DNA of 64,000 bases. Source: Sandaracinobacteroides saxicola. Lineage in GTDB: Bacteria > Pseudomonadota > Alphaproteobacteria > Sphingomonadales > Sphingomonadaceae. Location: assembly GCF_014117445.1 (NCBI RefSeq), contig NZ_CP059851.1:2232001-2296000 (forward strand), written 5' to 3'. The position numbers were made by a program, and so were the translations under genes. Every line of letters starts with the position of its first letter. The first letter of the stretch is position 1. The notes below the pieces were generated by a model. The model did no database searches. It saw nothing but the letters and a program-made list of their open reading frames with translations, and was not told the DNA's origin. This document shows, one piece after another, positions 54,233-62,960 of this stretch.

Positions 54233-56143
54233 GTGAGCGGCAGCGAAAAACGCATCATCTTGGCCGACGAGCCAATCTTCACGCTGGGTTCGACCATCGT
54301 TGACCCGGCCGGGCTGCGCGTGACGGGAGCGGACGGTGTTCACCACAGCCTGCAACCCCGAACCATGCAGGTGCTGGTCGCGCTGTTCCACCAGGCCGGC
54401 ACCACCGTCAGCCGCGAATCGCTGAACCAGAGCTGCTGGGAAGGCCGCATCGTGGGGGAGGATGCGATCGACCGTGTGCTGGTGCAGCTGCGCAAGCTGG
54501 CCCATGACAGCGGTGGTTTTCACCTGGAAACGATCCGCGGCGTCGGTGTCCGCCTGCTGGCACAGGCGGCGACCACGCCCGCGCCGGCGCCTGCCGGCAG
54601 CCCGCCGCCCGCGACGGCCGCCGCGGCCGTCGAACCGCTGGCAGCCCCCGTGCAGCCGCCCGCGGCCCCCACCGCTGCTTCCGTCGAAACACCCCTGTCC
54701 TGGTGGAAACCGCTTCGACTCTACGTTGCGGGGCTCCTCCTCCTGCTGGTCGCGGCCGGCGCATGGTGGGCGCTGCGGCCGGCGGGCGGCAACGCCGACG
54801 CCGTGCTGGTGCTGCCGTTTCAGGACATGTCGCCGCGCCGCGACCAGGCCTGGTTCGCCAACGGCGTGGCGGAGGAAATCCTCAGCGCGCTGTCGCGCGA
54901 CCCGCGCCTGCGGGTGATGGGCCGCACCACCGGCGAATCGCTGCGGGCCCGCGCGCTCGACCTGGCGACCCTCCGCGCGCAGCTCGGCGTGGGGCATGTG
55001 CTGGAGGGCAGCCTGCGGCAGGCGGGCGGGCGCATCCGGGTGGCGGTGCGCCTGATCGACACGCGCGACGGCACCGAACGCTGGACCGAGAGCTTCGACC
55101 GGCCGGACGGCGACATTTTCGCGGTGCAGGACGAAATCGCCCAGGCGGTCGCCAGCCGGCTGGGCGGCACGCTGGACGCGGTCGAAACCCGACCGGCCAC
55201 CCGGTCGGTACCGGCGCACGACGCCTTGCTGCGCGGCCAGCAGCTGGTCAACCTGTCCGGCGACGAAGCGACCTGGCGGGCGGCGCTGGCGCAGTTCGAC
55301 GCCGCCATCCGCGCCGATCCCGACTATGCCGCGGCCCACGCCGCGCGCGCCGGCGCGCTGTCCGCCATCGCCGGCCAGTTCGACGACGAGCAGCAGGCGC
55401 CACGCCGCAACCGCGCCGCGCTGGAGGCGGCGCAGACCGCGGTGCGGCTGGCGCCCGACCTGGCGGACGCGCATGCCGCGCTGGCCTACGTTCTGGAGCG
55501 CGGGCAACTGGACGTTCGCGGCGCCGCCCGCGCCTATGACCGGGCCTATGCGCTGGCGCAGGGCGATCCCGACCTGCTGATCCGCTTCGGCATCTTCAAC
55601 GTGCGGGTGGGCGATGCGACGCGCGGCCTGGCGGCGCTGCAACGGGCGTCCGCGCTCGATCCCTACAACCCGCGCGCTTGGCGCGCGCTGGGGACGGCAC
55701 TCTATCAATCCCGCCGCTTCGCCGATTCGATTCCCGCCTTCGATTCGGCGTTGCGCCTGTCGCCGGGCATGGCGGCGGGCCATGCCTATCGCGGCGACGC
55801 GCTGCTGATGCTGGGCCGCGTGGCGGAGGCGCGCGCCTCCTATGCCGCCGAGACCACCGGCTGGGCGCAACTGGCGGGCCTGGCCATCGTGGAGGCGCGG
55901 TCGGGCAACCGACCGGCGTCCGATTCGGCCTTGGCATCGCTGCGCCGCATCCCCGGCGCCGGCTATCAGGTGGCGCAGGTGCTGGCGCAACGCGGCGAAG
56001 CGGCGGCGGCGCTGGCGATGCTGGAAACCGCCCATGCCGCCCGTGATCCGGGCATGCTGAACCTGCGCAACGACCCGATGCTCGACCCGCTGCGCGGCGA
56101 CCCGCGCTTCCGCGCCCTGCTGGCGCGGCTGGGGATCGGCTGA
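54233..56143 (+). CDS. CadC-like winged-helix regulator with membrane helix and TPR periplasmic domain
   Basis: A 636-residue one-piece signal protein. An OmpR-type winged helix at residues ~15-108 ([43 protein letters not shown]) is followed by a Pro/Ala linker and a single membrane helix (~161-181). A TolB/FlgO-like segment ([27 protein letters not shown]) comes next, then about eight TPR units. It resembles the CadC/ToxR layout, binding DNA in the cytosol and sensing outside. The GTG at 54233 is preceded by GGGACGG. The targets are unknown. Confidence 0.88.
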   Translation: MSGSEKRIILADEPIFTLGSTIVDPAGLRVTGADGVHHSLQPRTMQVLVALFHQAGTTVSRESLNQSCWEGRIVGEDAIDRVLVQLRKLAHDSGGFHLETIRGVGVRLLAQAATTPAPAPAGSPPPATAAAAVEPLAAPVQPPAAPTAASVETPLSWWKPLRLYVAGLLLLLVAAGAWWALRPAGGNADAVLVLPFQDMSPRRDQAWFANGVAEEILSALSRDPRLRVMGRTTGESLRARALDLATLRAQLGVGHVLEGSLRQAGGRIRVAVRLIDTRDGTERWTESFDRPDGDIFAVQDEIAQAVASRLGGTLDAVETRPATRSVPAHDALLRGQQLVNLSGDEATWRAALAQFDAAIRADPDYAAAHAARAGALSAIAGQFDDEQQAPRRNRAALEAAQTAVRLAPDLADAHAALAYVLERGQLDVRGAARAYDRAYALAQGDPDLLIRFGIFNVRVGDATRGLAALQRASALDPYNPRAWRALGTALYQSRRFADSIPAFDSALRLSPGMAAGHAYRGDALLMLGRVAEARASYAAETTGWAQLAGLAIVEARSGNRPASDSALASLRRIPGAGYQVAQVLAQRGEAAAALAMLETAHAARDPGMLNLRNDPMLDPLRGDPRFRALLARLGIG

Positions 56144-56204
56144 CGCCGGCGGATCGTCGCGGCGGTTCCCATATCGCGGCAAGGCCGCTAAGCCGCGCCG
56201 CACC

Positions 56205-56864
56205 ATGGCCGAACCGCTGATCATCGCCCTTCCCAAGGGCCGCATCCTGAAAGAGGCGCTGCCGCTGCTGGCGCGCGCCGGCATCGTGCCGGAGCCGGCG
56301 TTCCACGACGAGGCGAGCCGCGCGCTGAAATTCGCCACCTCCCACCGCGACGTCGAGTTGATCCGCGTGCGCAGCTTCGACGCCGCGACCTTTGTCGCCT
56401 TCGGCGCGGCGGCGCTGGGCATCGTCGGCAATGACGTGCTGCTGGAGTTCGCCTATCCGGAGCTTTATGCGCCCATCGACCTCGGCATCGGCCACTGCCG
56501 GCTGTCGGTCGCCGACCATGCCGACGCGCCGCCGATCACGGGTGAAACGGCGTCTCACCTGCGGATCGCCACCAAATATCCCCGCCTGACCCAGGCGCAT
56601 TTTGCGGCGCGCGGCATCCAGGCGGAGTGCATCAAGCTGAACGGTGCGATGGAGCTGGCGCCCCTGCTGGGACTGGCGCCGCGCATCGTCGATCTGGTCT
56701 CGACCGGCGCGACGCTGCGCGAGAATGGCCTGGTGGAGCGCGAGGTCATCCTGGACGTGACCAGCCGGCTGGTCGTCAACCGCGCCGCGTCCAAGACCGA
56801 TGCGCGGGTGTCCGTGCTGGTGGAGGCGCTGCGGCGGGCGGTGGGCGATGCCGCTGCGGCTTGA
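56205..56864 (+). CDS. hisG: ATP phosphoribosyltransferase, short form HisG
   Basis: A 219-residue enzyme for the first step of histidine synthesis ([45 protein letters not shown]). The short HisG lacks the C-terminal regulatory domain and normally needs HisZ, which is not in this window. The stop lies inside the hisD start region, with a 17-bp overlap. Confidence 0.96.
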   Translation: MAEPLIIALPKGRILKEALPLLARAGIVPEPAFHDEASRALKFATSHRDVELIRVRSFDAATFVAFGAAALGIVGNDVLLEFAYPELYAPIDLGIGHCRLSVADHADAPPITGETASHLRIATKYPRLTQAHFAARGIQAECIKLNGAMELAPLLGLAPRIVDLVSTGATLRENGLVEREVILDVTSRLVVNRAASKTDARVSVLVEALRRAVGDAAAA

Positions 56865-58131
56865 CGCCCGCGCGCCCGGCTTCGCCGAGGCCTTCGCCGC
56901 GCTGGTCGCCGACCGGCGGGAGGAAGATGCCGGCGTCAGCGCCGATGTGGCACGGATCATCGCCGAGGTGCGCGCGCGGGGCTATGCGGCGGTCGCCGAG
57001 CTGACGGCGCGTTTCGATGGCGTCGATCTGGCGGCGGGCGGGATCGAAATCGGCCGCGATGAACGGGCAGCGGCAGCAGCGCGGGTGACACCGGAAACGC
57101 GCGCCGCGTTGCATCTGGCCGCAGACCGAATTGGAATGTTCCACGTGGAACAATTGCCAAAAGGGCATGATGCCGTGGATGGAAGCGGCATCCGCGCCGG
57201 CTGGCGCTGGACGCCGGTGGAACGGGCGGGGCTTTATGTGCCGGGCGGACGCGCCGCCTACCCCTCCAGCGTGCTGATGAATGCCCTTCCGGCGAAGGTC
57301 GCCGGCGTGCGCGAGCTGGTGATGGTGACGCCGACGCCGGGGGGCGAGCTGAACCCGCTGGTGATGCTGGCGGCGGAGATCGCCGGCGTGGACCGGGTGT
57401 TCCGCATCGGTGGCGCGCAGGCGGTGGCGGCGCTGGCCTATGGGGTCGCGCCGGTGCCGGCGTGTGATGTCATCGTCGGCCCGGGCAATGCCTGGGTCGC
57501 CGAGGCGAAGCGGCAGCTTTATGGCGTGGTCGGGATCGACATGGTGGCGGGGCCGTCGGAAATCCTGGTGATCGCCGATGCCAGCGCGGATCCGGCGCAT
57601 GTCGCCGCCGACCTGCTGAGCCAGGCCGAGCATGATCCGGTGGCGCAGTCGATCCTGATCACGGACAGCGCCACGCTGGCAGGCGCGGTGGCGGCGGAGG
57701 TGGAGCGGCTGCTCCCCGGCCTGGCCAGCGCCGCAACCGCGCGGGCGAGCTGGGCGCGGTTCGGCACGATCATCACGGTCGCCGACATCATGGACACCGT
57801 GCCGCTGGCGGACGCGCTCGCCGCCGAGCATCTGGAGCTGATGCTCGCCGATCCCGAACCGCTGTTCCGCGCCATCCGCCATGCCGGCAGCATCTTCCTG
57901 GGGCACCGCACGCCGGAGGCGATCGGCGACTATCTGGGCGGCCCCAACCATGTGCTGCCCACCGGCCGCCGGGCGCGGTTCGCCAGCGGGCTGGGCGTGC
58001 TGAACTTCATGAAACGCACGACCTTCCTGGACAGCAGCCGGGGATTCGACGCGGTCGCCGATGCGGCAGCCACGCTGGCCGACGCCGAAGGCCTGCCGGC
58101 GCACGCGCTGTCGGTGCGCATCAGGAGCTGA
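56848..58131 (+). CDS. hisD: Histidinol dehydrogenase HisD
   Basis: A 427-residue zinc enzyme for the last two steps of histidine synthesis. Signature blocks are [68 protein letters not shown] and [11 protein letters not shown]. The stretch MFHVEQL (about residue 98) is encoded by a perfect parS palindrome. The ATG at 56848 overlaps hisG by 17 bp. Confidence 0.96.
   Translation: MPLRLDARAPGFAEAFAALVADRREEDAGVSADVARIIAEVRARGYAAVAELTARFDGVDLAAGGIEIGRDERAAAAARVTPETRAALHLAADRIGMFHVEQLPKGHDAVDGSGIRAGWRWTPVERAGLYVPGGRAAYPSSVLMNALPAKVAGVRELVMVTPTPGGELNPLVMLAAEIAGVDRVFRIGGAQAVAALAYGVAPVPACDVIVGPGNAWVAEAKRQLYGVVGIDMVAGPSEILVIADASADPAHVAADLLSQAEHDPVAQSILITDSATLAGAVAAEVERLLPGLASAATARASWARFGTIITVADIMDTVPLADALAAEHLELMLADPEPLFRAIRHAGSIFLGHRTPEAIGDYLGGPNHVLPTGRRARFASGLGVLNFMKRTTFLDSSRGFDAVADAAATLADAEGLPAHALSVRIRS
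57137..57152. promoter_or_regulatory. parS centromere-like site (ParB binding)
   Basis: TGTTCCACGTGGAACA, a perfect 16-bp palindrome that matches the known chromosomal parS sequence of Pseudomonas and close forms in alphaproteobacteria. It lies inside hisD and encodes part of MFHVEQL. parS sites cluster near replication origins. Confidence 0.85.
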
Positions 58132-58176
58132 CACCGCGTCGCAACGAAATGAACGCGCGCGCGTTCATCGCAGGTC

Positions 58177-59178
58177 ATGGCCAGCCTGCCCGATGCCGAG
58201 CCCGCGCTGCATTTCTCCGACCTCGATGCCCCCGGTTTCACGCGGGTGCGGCGGGGCAGCGGTTTTCACTATCGCGATGCCGCGGGCCGGCCGGTGCGCT
58301 GCCGGGAGACGATCGCGCGGCTGAATTCCGTGGCGCTGCCGCCGGCCTATCGCGACGCCTGGTATTGCGCCGATCCCGACGGGCATATTCAGGCGGTGGG
58401 CATCGATGCGCGCGGCCGGCGGCAATATCGCTATCACCCCGCCTTTCGCGCCCGGCAGGAGCTGAGCAAGTTCGAGGCCTGTGTGGCGTTCGGGGAGGCG
58501 CTGCCGCGTGTTCGCCGCGCCGTTGCCCAGGCGCTGGAGACGCGCGGGCTGGACCCGGCGCGGGTGATCGCGGCGGTGGTGCGGCTGCTCGACCTCGGCC
58601 GGATTCGCGTGGGAAACGAGCGCTATGCCCGCGACAACCGCACGCATGGCGCGACCACGCTGCGCGGGCGGCATGCCGCGGTGAAGGGCGCGCGGGTGCG
58701 GCTGCGGTTTCGCGGCAAGCATGGGATCGAGCGGGAGGTGGTGCTGAGCGATCGCGCGCTGGCGTCCACGGTGCGCCGCTGTCAGGAGCTGCCGGGGCAG
58801 CATCTGTTCGCCTGCGAGACCGGTGACGGCGTGCGCGCGGTCACCTCGGCCGATGTCAATGCCTGGTTGCAGGGTGTCGCCGGCGCCGGGGTGACGGCGA
58901 AGGCGTTCCGCACCTGGTGGGCGAGCACGCTGGCGCTGGCGGCGGGGCAGCGCGGCGCGGGCCTGCGCGAGGCACTGGACATGGTTGCCGCCGAACTGGG
59001 GAACACCCCGGCGATGGCGCGCAAAAGCTATGTCCACCCCGCGGTGGTCGGCTGGCTGCGCGAGGGCGCGCCGGCGCTCCGCCGGCAGCGCGCGACACGG
59101 TGGATGAGCGCCGACGAGCGCACGCTGCTGGCCTTCCTGTCCAAGCCGGTCAACGGCACCCTATCAGAACCTGTTTGA
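58177..59178 (+). CDS. DNA topoisomerase IB, poxvirus type
   Basis: A 333-residue type IB enzyme that relaxes supercoils through a 3'-phosphotyrosine. It has the N-terminal recognition domain (VALPPAYRDAWYCADPDGHIQAVGIDARGR). In the catalytic domain are RIRVGNERYARDN, KGARVRLRFRGKHG and the nucleophile Tyr285 in ARKSYVHPAV. The final residues (SEPV) and the stop codon are provided by the palindromic element that begins at 59166. It follows hisD by 45 bp. Confidence 0.92.
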   Translation: MASLPDAEPALHFSDLDAPGFTRVRRGSGFHYRDAAGRPVRCRETIARLNSVALPPAYRDAWYCADPDGHIQAVGIDARGRRQYRYHPAFRARQELSKFEACVAFGEALPRVRRAVAQALETRGLDPARVIAAVVRLLDLGRIRVGNERYARDNRTHGATTLRGRHAAVKGARVRLRFRGKHGIEREVVLSDRALASTVRRCQELPGQHLFACETGDGVRAVTSADVNAWLQGVAGAGVTAKAFRTWWASTLALAAGQRGAGLREALDMVAAELGNTPAMARKSYVHPAVVGWLREGAPALRRQRATRWMSADERTLLAFLSKPVNGTLSEPV

Positions 59179-59310
59179 GAAATCGTTCAGGCCGTGGCGA
59201 GAACGTTGATTTTCGACCACCGAAGCGCAGCGACCTTCAGGGTCGTGAGCATCGGAGCGCAGAAAATCGGCGTTCGCAGCCCGGCATGGACGATTTATCA
59301 AACAGGTTCT
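59166..59310 (-). repeat. MITE-like near-palindromic element, copy 2
   Basis: A 145-bp element ending in AGAACCTGTTT / AAACAGGTTCT. The interior is the reverse complement of copy 1 at 33708-33849. It exactly fills the gap between two convergent genes and contains the stop codon of each (TGA at 59176-59178 and 59312-59310). Confidence 0.78.
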
Positions 59311-60098
59311 CAGACGAACTTGCCGGGCACCACCGGATGGCTGCTGCTGAGGCCGCCGTCGACCGCCAGTGCCTGGCCGTTGACATAGCTTGCCTCGTCG
59401 CTCGCCAGGAAGACCGCGACGGCGGCGGCCTCGTCGGCGCTGGCGGCGCGCTTCAGCGGGTTGAGCTGTCCCAGCTTGCCATCCGTTCCGCGGGCACGGG
59501 CGCCATCGAACAGGCCCTGTGTCATGCCGGTTTCGGTGAGGCCGGGGCAGATGGCGTTGACGCGCACGCCGCTGCCCTGGAGCTGGTTGGCGCTGGTCAT
59601 CACCAGGTTGATGACGCCGGCCTTGGACGCGGAATAGGGCATGCCGCCGGCGCCGGAGCGGATGCCGGCCACGCTGGCGGTGGCGACGATGGCGCCCGAC
59701 CCCTGCGGCACCATGATGCGTGCCGCCTCCCGGATACCCAGGAACACGCCGATCAGGTTGACGCGCAGCACGGTCAGCCATTCATCGACCCCGACATCCG
59801 GCAGCCGCGCCAGCCCGCCGCCGACGCCGGCGTTGGCGAAGAAGGCGTCGAGCCGGCCGAAGCTCGCCACCGCCTCGTCCACGATCTGCCGGTTGAACGC
59901 CTCCTCCCCGCAGTCGCCGCGCATGGCCACCGCCCGTCCGCCGCTGGCGGCGATGGCGTCGGCGGTCTCGTTGACGCCGGCGGACCAGTCCACGGCGACC
60001 ACGGCGGCGCCTTCGGCGGCGAAGCGCAGGCTGGCGGCGCGGCCGATGCCGCTGGCGGCGCCGGTCACCACGGCCACGCGGTCGAGAAATCGGGTCAT
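59310..60098 (-). CDS. SDR family oxidoreductase
   Basis: A 262-residue short-chain dehydrogenase with TGAASGIGRAASLRFAAEG, NAGVGG, catalytic Ser in TASVAG and YSASK. The C-terminus YVNGQALAVDGGLSSSHP is the usual substrate-loop end of classical SDRs. The substrate is unknown. ATG 60098 (the second of two) has best spacing to GGAG. The last residues and stop lie in repeat copy 2. Confidence 0.9.
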   Translation of the reverse strand: MTRFLDRVAVVTGAASGIGRAASLRFAAEGAAVVAVDWSAGVNETADAIAASGGRAVAMRGDCGEEAFNRQIVDEAVASFGRLDAFFANAGVGGGLARLPDVGVDEWLTVLRVNLIGVFLGIREAARIMVPQGSGAIVATASVAGIRSGAGGMPYSASKAGVINLVMTSANQLQGSGVRVNAICPGLTETGMTQGLFDGARARGTDGKLGQLNPLKRAASADEAAAVAVFLASDEASYVNGQALAVDGGLSSSHPVVPGKFV

Positions 60099-60163
60099 CA
60101 TTGTCTCCTTCCTGCGCTATGCTAGCCTTTGCAAGGCGCGGCGCAACCGGATAACCAGCGGCG

Positions 60164-61618
60164 ATGCAACCGCTGATCCTTGCCATCGACGAAGGCACCA
60201 CCTCCACCCGCGCGCTGGCGTTCGACCTGAACGGCGGCATCGTTGCCAGCCATGGCGTGGCGTTGACGCAGCATTATCCGCAGCCCGGCTGGGTGGAGCA
60301 TGACGCGGACGAAATCTGGGAACATACGCTGGCCTCCATCCAGACCGTGCTGGCCGAGGTGGGAAGGGTTGCCGCCATCGGCCTGACCAACCAGCGCGAG
60401 ACCATCGCCTTCTGGAGCCGGGCCAGCGGCCGGCCGCTGGCGCCGGCGATCGTCTGGCAGGACCGGCGCACGGCGGACATCACCGCGCGGCTGAAGGCGG
60501 GCGGGCAGGAGCCGGCGGTGCAGGCGGCGACCGGCCTGCTGCTCGACCCCTATTTCAGCGCGTCGAAGATCGGCTGGGCATTGGCGCACTGGCCGGCGGT
60601 GGCGGAGGCCGCGGCGCGCGGCGACCTGGCGGTGGGCACCATCGACAGCTGGCTGGTGTGGAAGCTGACCGAAGGCCGGACGCACATCAGCGACGCCACC
60701 AACGCCAGCCGCACCCTGTTGATGGACCTGAAGACGCGGCAATGGCGACCCGACCTGTGCGCGCTGTTCGGGGTGCCGGCGGCGGCGCTGCCCGCGATCG
60801 TGCCGTCCGCCGGGGCGCTGGCCGAAACCAGGCTGTTCGGCGCGCCGATCCCGATCACCGGCATCGCCGGGGACCAGCAGGCGGCGAGCATCGGCCAGGC
60901 CTGCCTTTCGCCCGGCATGGTGAAGACCACCTATGGCACCGGCATCTTCATGCTGGCGCATGCCGGCGCGGCGCCGCCGATCAGCCGCAGCCGGCTGCTG
61001 GCGACGCTGGCCGCGGAGACGGACGCGCCGAGCTATGCGCTGGAGGGATCGATCTTCATCGGTGGTGACGCGGTGAAATGGCTGCGCGACGGGCTGGGCA
61101 TCCTGCACACCGCGGCGGAGTCCGAGGCGCTGGCCGCGAGCGTGGCGGACAGCGGCGGCGTGACCTTCGTGCCGGCCTTCGCCGGGCTGGGGGCGCCGCA
61201 CTGGAACCCGCGCGCGACCGGCATGCTGACCGGGATCACCGGCGGGACGACGCGGGCGCATATCGTGCGCGCCACGCTGGAAGCGATGGGGATGCAGACC
61301 GCGGACCTGCTGGACGCGATGGCGGGCGACGGGGTGCGGCCCGGCGTGATGAAGGTGGATGGCGGCATGGTGGCGAACAACTGGCTGTGCCAGGACCTGG
61401 CCGATGCGACGGGCCTGGTGGTGGAGCGGCCGCGCTGCATCGAGACGACGGCGATGGGCGCGGCGATGCTGGCGGCGGTGGGGGCCGGGCATTTCGCCGA
61501 CCTGACGGTGGCGGCGGCGGCGATGGTGGCGCCGGACGCGCGGTTCGAGCCGCGCGAGGGCGATCGCGCCGGGCGTCGCGCGGCGTGGGCGGCGGCGATC
61601 GCCAAGGTGCTGGCATGA
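60164..61618 (+). CDS. glpK: Glycerol kinase
   Basis: A 484-residue FGGY-family kinase that makes sn-glycerol 3-phosphate. Blocks are AIDEGTTSTRALAFD, GLTNQRETIAFW, GTIDSWLVWKLT, GIAGDQQAASIGQ, TTYGTGIFMLAH, GLGAPHWNPRATG and MKVDGGMVANN. No glycerol facilitator or dehydrogenase is adjacent. The stop overlaps a small membrane protein gene (ATGA). Confidence 0.95.
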   Translation: MQPLILAIDEGTTSTRALAFDLNGGIVASHGVALTQHYPQPGWVEHDADEIWEHTLASIQTVLAEVGRVAAIGLTNQRETIAFWSRASGRPLAPAIVWQDRRTADITARLKAGGQEPAVQAATGLLLDPYFSASKIGWALAHWPAVAEAAARGDLAVGTIDSWLVWKLTEGRTHISDATNASRTLLMDLKTRQWRPDLCALFGVPAAALPAIVPSAGALAETRLFGAPIPITGIAGDQQAASIGQACLSPGMVKTTYGTGIFMLAHAGAAPPISRSRLLATLAAETDAPSYALEGSIFIGGDAVKWLRDGLGILHTAAESEALAASVADSGGVTFVPAFAGLGAPHWNPRATGMLTGITGGTTRAHIVRATLEAMGMQTADLLDAMAGDGVRPGVMKVDGGMVANNWLCQDLADATGLVVERPRCIETTAMGAAMLAAVGAGHFADLTVAAAAMVAPDARFEPREGDRAGRRAAWAAAIAKVLA

Positions 61619-61803
61619 TTGACGCGCTGCTGGCGCTGGGCGTGCTGGTGAGTTTCGCGCTGGTCGGCGGCGGGCTGTGGCTGTGGCGGCGGGACCGGAA
61701 GCGGGCGCTGTTGATGCTTGCGGCGGGCGTGGTGTTGCTGTTCAATATCGTGATGTGGAGCACGTTGCCCGTGATGCCGACCCTGCCGGTGGCGAAGGGC
61801 TGA
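61615..61803 (+). CDS. Small two-helix membrane protein
   Basis: A 62-residue protein with two hydrophobic segments (MIDALLALGVLVSFALVGGG and LLMLAAGVVLLFNIVMWS) separated by a short basic loop (RRDRKR). The ATG overlaps the glpK stop codon and the MerR gene starts 3 bp after its stop, so it is probably co-translated. The function is unknown. Confidence 0.75.
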   Translation: MIDALLALGVLVSFALVGGGLWLWRRDRKRALLMLAAGVVLLFNIVMWSTLPVMPTLPVAKG

Positions 61804-61806
61804 ACG

Positions 61807-62526
61807 ATGCGGATGCGGATGCGGGAGCTGGAGCGGGAATCGGGGGTGGGGCGGGAGACCATCCGGTTCTACATCCGCGAGGGGCTGTTGCCGGAGCCGG
61901 AGCGGGCGACGCGCAACAGCGCGGTCTATTCGGACGATCACCTGACCCGGCTGCGCGCCATCCGGCGGTTGCAGGACGAGCGTTTCCTGCCGCTGGCGGT
62001 GATCCGCAGCCTGCTGGACGAGGATCATGGCGCGCGCTGGCTGCATCCGGAGGCGCTGCCCGACCTGGACAGCGTGCTGCGGGCGCGGCTGGACGGGGCC
62101 GGCGGGCGGCTGCCGGCGGCGCAGGTGGCGGCGGACGCGGGGCTGGTGGAGGATGGCCTGGCGGATGCCGCCGCGGAAGGGCTGATCGAGCTGGCGGGTG
62201 ACGGCAGCGTCAGCCCGCGCGATGCCCGGATCATCCGGCTGCTGGCGGAGGCGAGCAAGCTGGGGTTCGACCGCGAGCATGGCTATGAGCCGTTCGCCAT
62301 GGTGCGGTACCTGAATGTGGCGCGGGCGCTGGCGGAGGCGGAGGTGCGCGAGTTCTTCGAGAATATCGCGCCGCATGTGGATGTGGCGCAGGCGGCGGAC
62401 ATGGCGGAGAATGGCATCGGGTTGATGAATGCGCTGCTGTCTGAACTGCACACGCGGGAGATATTGCGGTTGTTGGATGCCCGCCGGCGGGTGGCGAATG
62501 ACAACGGCCAAGGCGGCCGGGAATAG
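61807..62526 (+). CDS. MerR-family transcriptional regulator
   Basis: A 239-residue regulator with the N-terminal MerR winged helix (MRELERESGVGRETIRFYIREGLLPEP, SDDHLTRLRAIRRLQ). A longer C-terminal region without the metal-binding cysteines follows, so it is more like ligand- or drug-sensing members. Three ATG codons occur within 7 codons at the start; the first is given. The last codons (GlyGlnGlyGlyArgGlu) fall in the conserved edge of element copy C. Confidence 0.88.
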   Translation: MRMRMRELERESGVGRETIRFYIREGLLPEPERATRNSAVYSDDHLTRLRAIRRLQDERFLPLAVIRSLLDEDHGARWLHPEALPDLDSVLRARLDGAGGRLPAAQVAADAGLVEDGLADAAAEGLIELAGDGSVSPRDARIIRLLAEASKLGFDREHGYEPFAMVRYLNVARALAEAEVREFFENIAPHVDVAQAADMAENGIGLMNALLSELHTREILRLLDARRRVANDNGQGGRE

Positions 62527-62766
62527 CGCAAGGCGCTATTCCCGGACTCGCCGCAGTGCCTGGCCGGCGTGCGGTTGGCCGGTGGCCAACCGACACGTCC
62601 GACAAGCGGGCTTTGCCCGCTCTTTTCTGTTCTTCTTTTCTTCTTTCGTCTTTTCCGCTGCCACCTCCGCCCGTTTCGCGCGGCTTGGCCGCGCAGGGGC
62701 TGTTGGTTTGTTGCAGGGCCGAATTCTGGAAGGTTTGTCGAAAAAAGTGACAGCTTTTATCAAGGG
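62506..62766 (+). repeat. Multi-hairpin 3'-end element, copy C, complete
   Basis: GGCCAAGGCGGC, CCGGGAATAGCGC-aa-GGCGCTATTCCCGG, GACTCGCCGCAGTGCCTGGCC, CGGTTGGCC-ggt-GGCCAACCG, ACACGTCCGAC, AGCGGGC-ttt-GCCCGCT plus T/C tract, and GCGCGGC-ttg-GCCGCGC. The distal block then follows (TGTTGGTTTGTTGC...GGAAGGTTTGTCGAAAAAAG...TGACAGC). With no insertions, this is the best reference copy. No gene is seen here. Confidence 0.78.
62605..62627 (+). terminator. Terminator hairpin of copy C (merR)
   Basis: AGCGGGC-ttt-GCCCGCT followed by CTTTTC and a T/C-rich tract, about 80 bp after the merR stop. It is identical in its stem to the one in copy B. Confidence 0.75.
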
Positions 62767-62960
62767 CTTGGCGATTTTGGGGGATCCGGGCGGCCTGCGG
62801 GGAGGGAAAAGCCGCTGGCGATTGATCCGATAATTCCGATATGGTTATCATTGCCGAGCGAAAAAAGCAAGCAATTTTGCAGCGGTTTCGGGCGAGCGCA
62901 CCGTGGGGCGGATTGGCCGGGGGGTTGGGGGGTGTTATGGAATGGGGGAAGGAGTGGCGC

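Noticed and set aside
58149-58826. Open frame overlapping the topoisomerase IB gene
   Set aside because: Different frame of a gene whose catalytic blocks are intact; Gly/Arg/Ala-rich translation without motifs.
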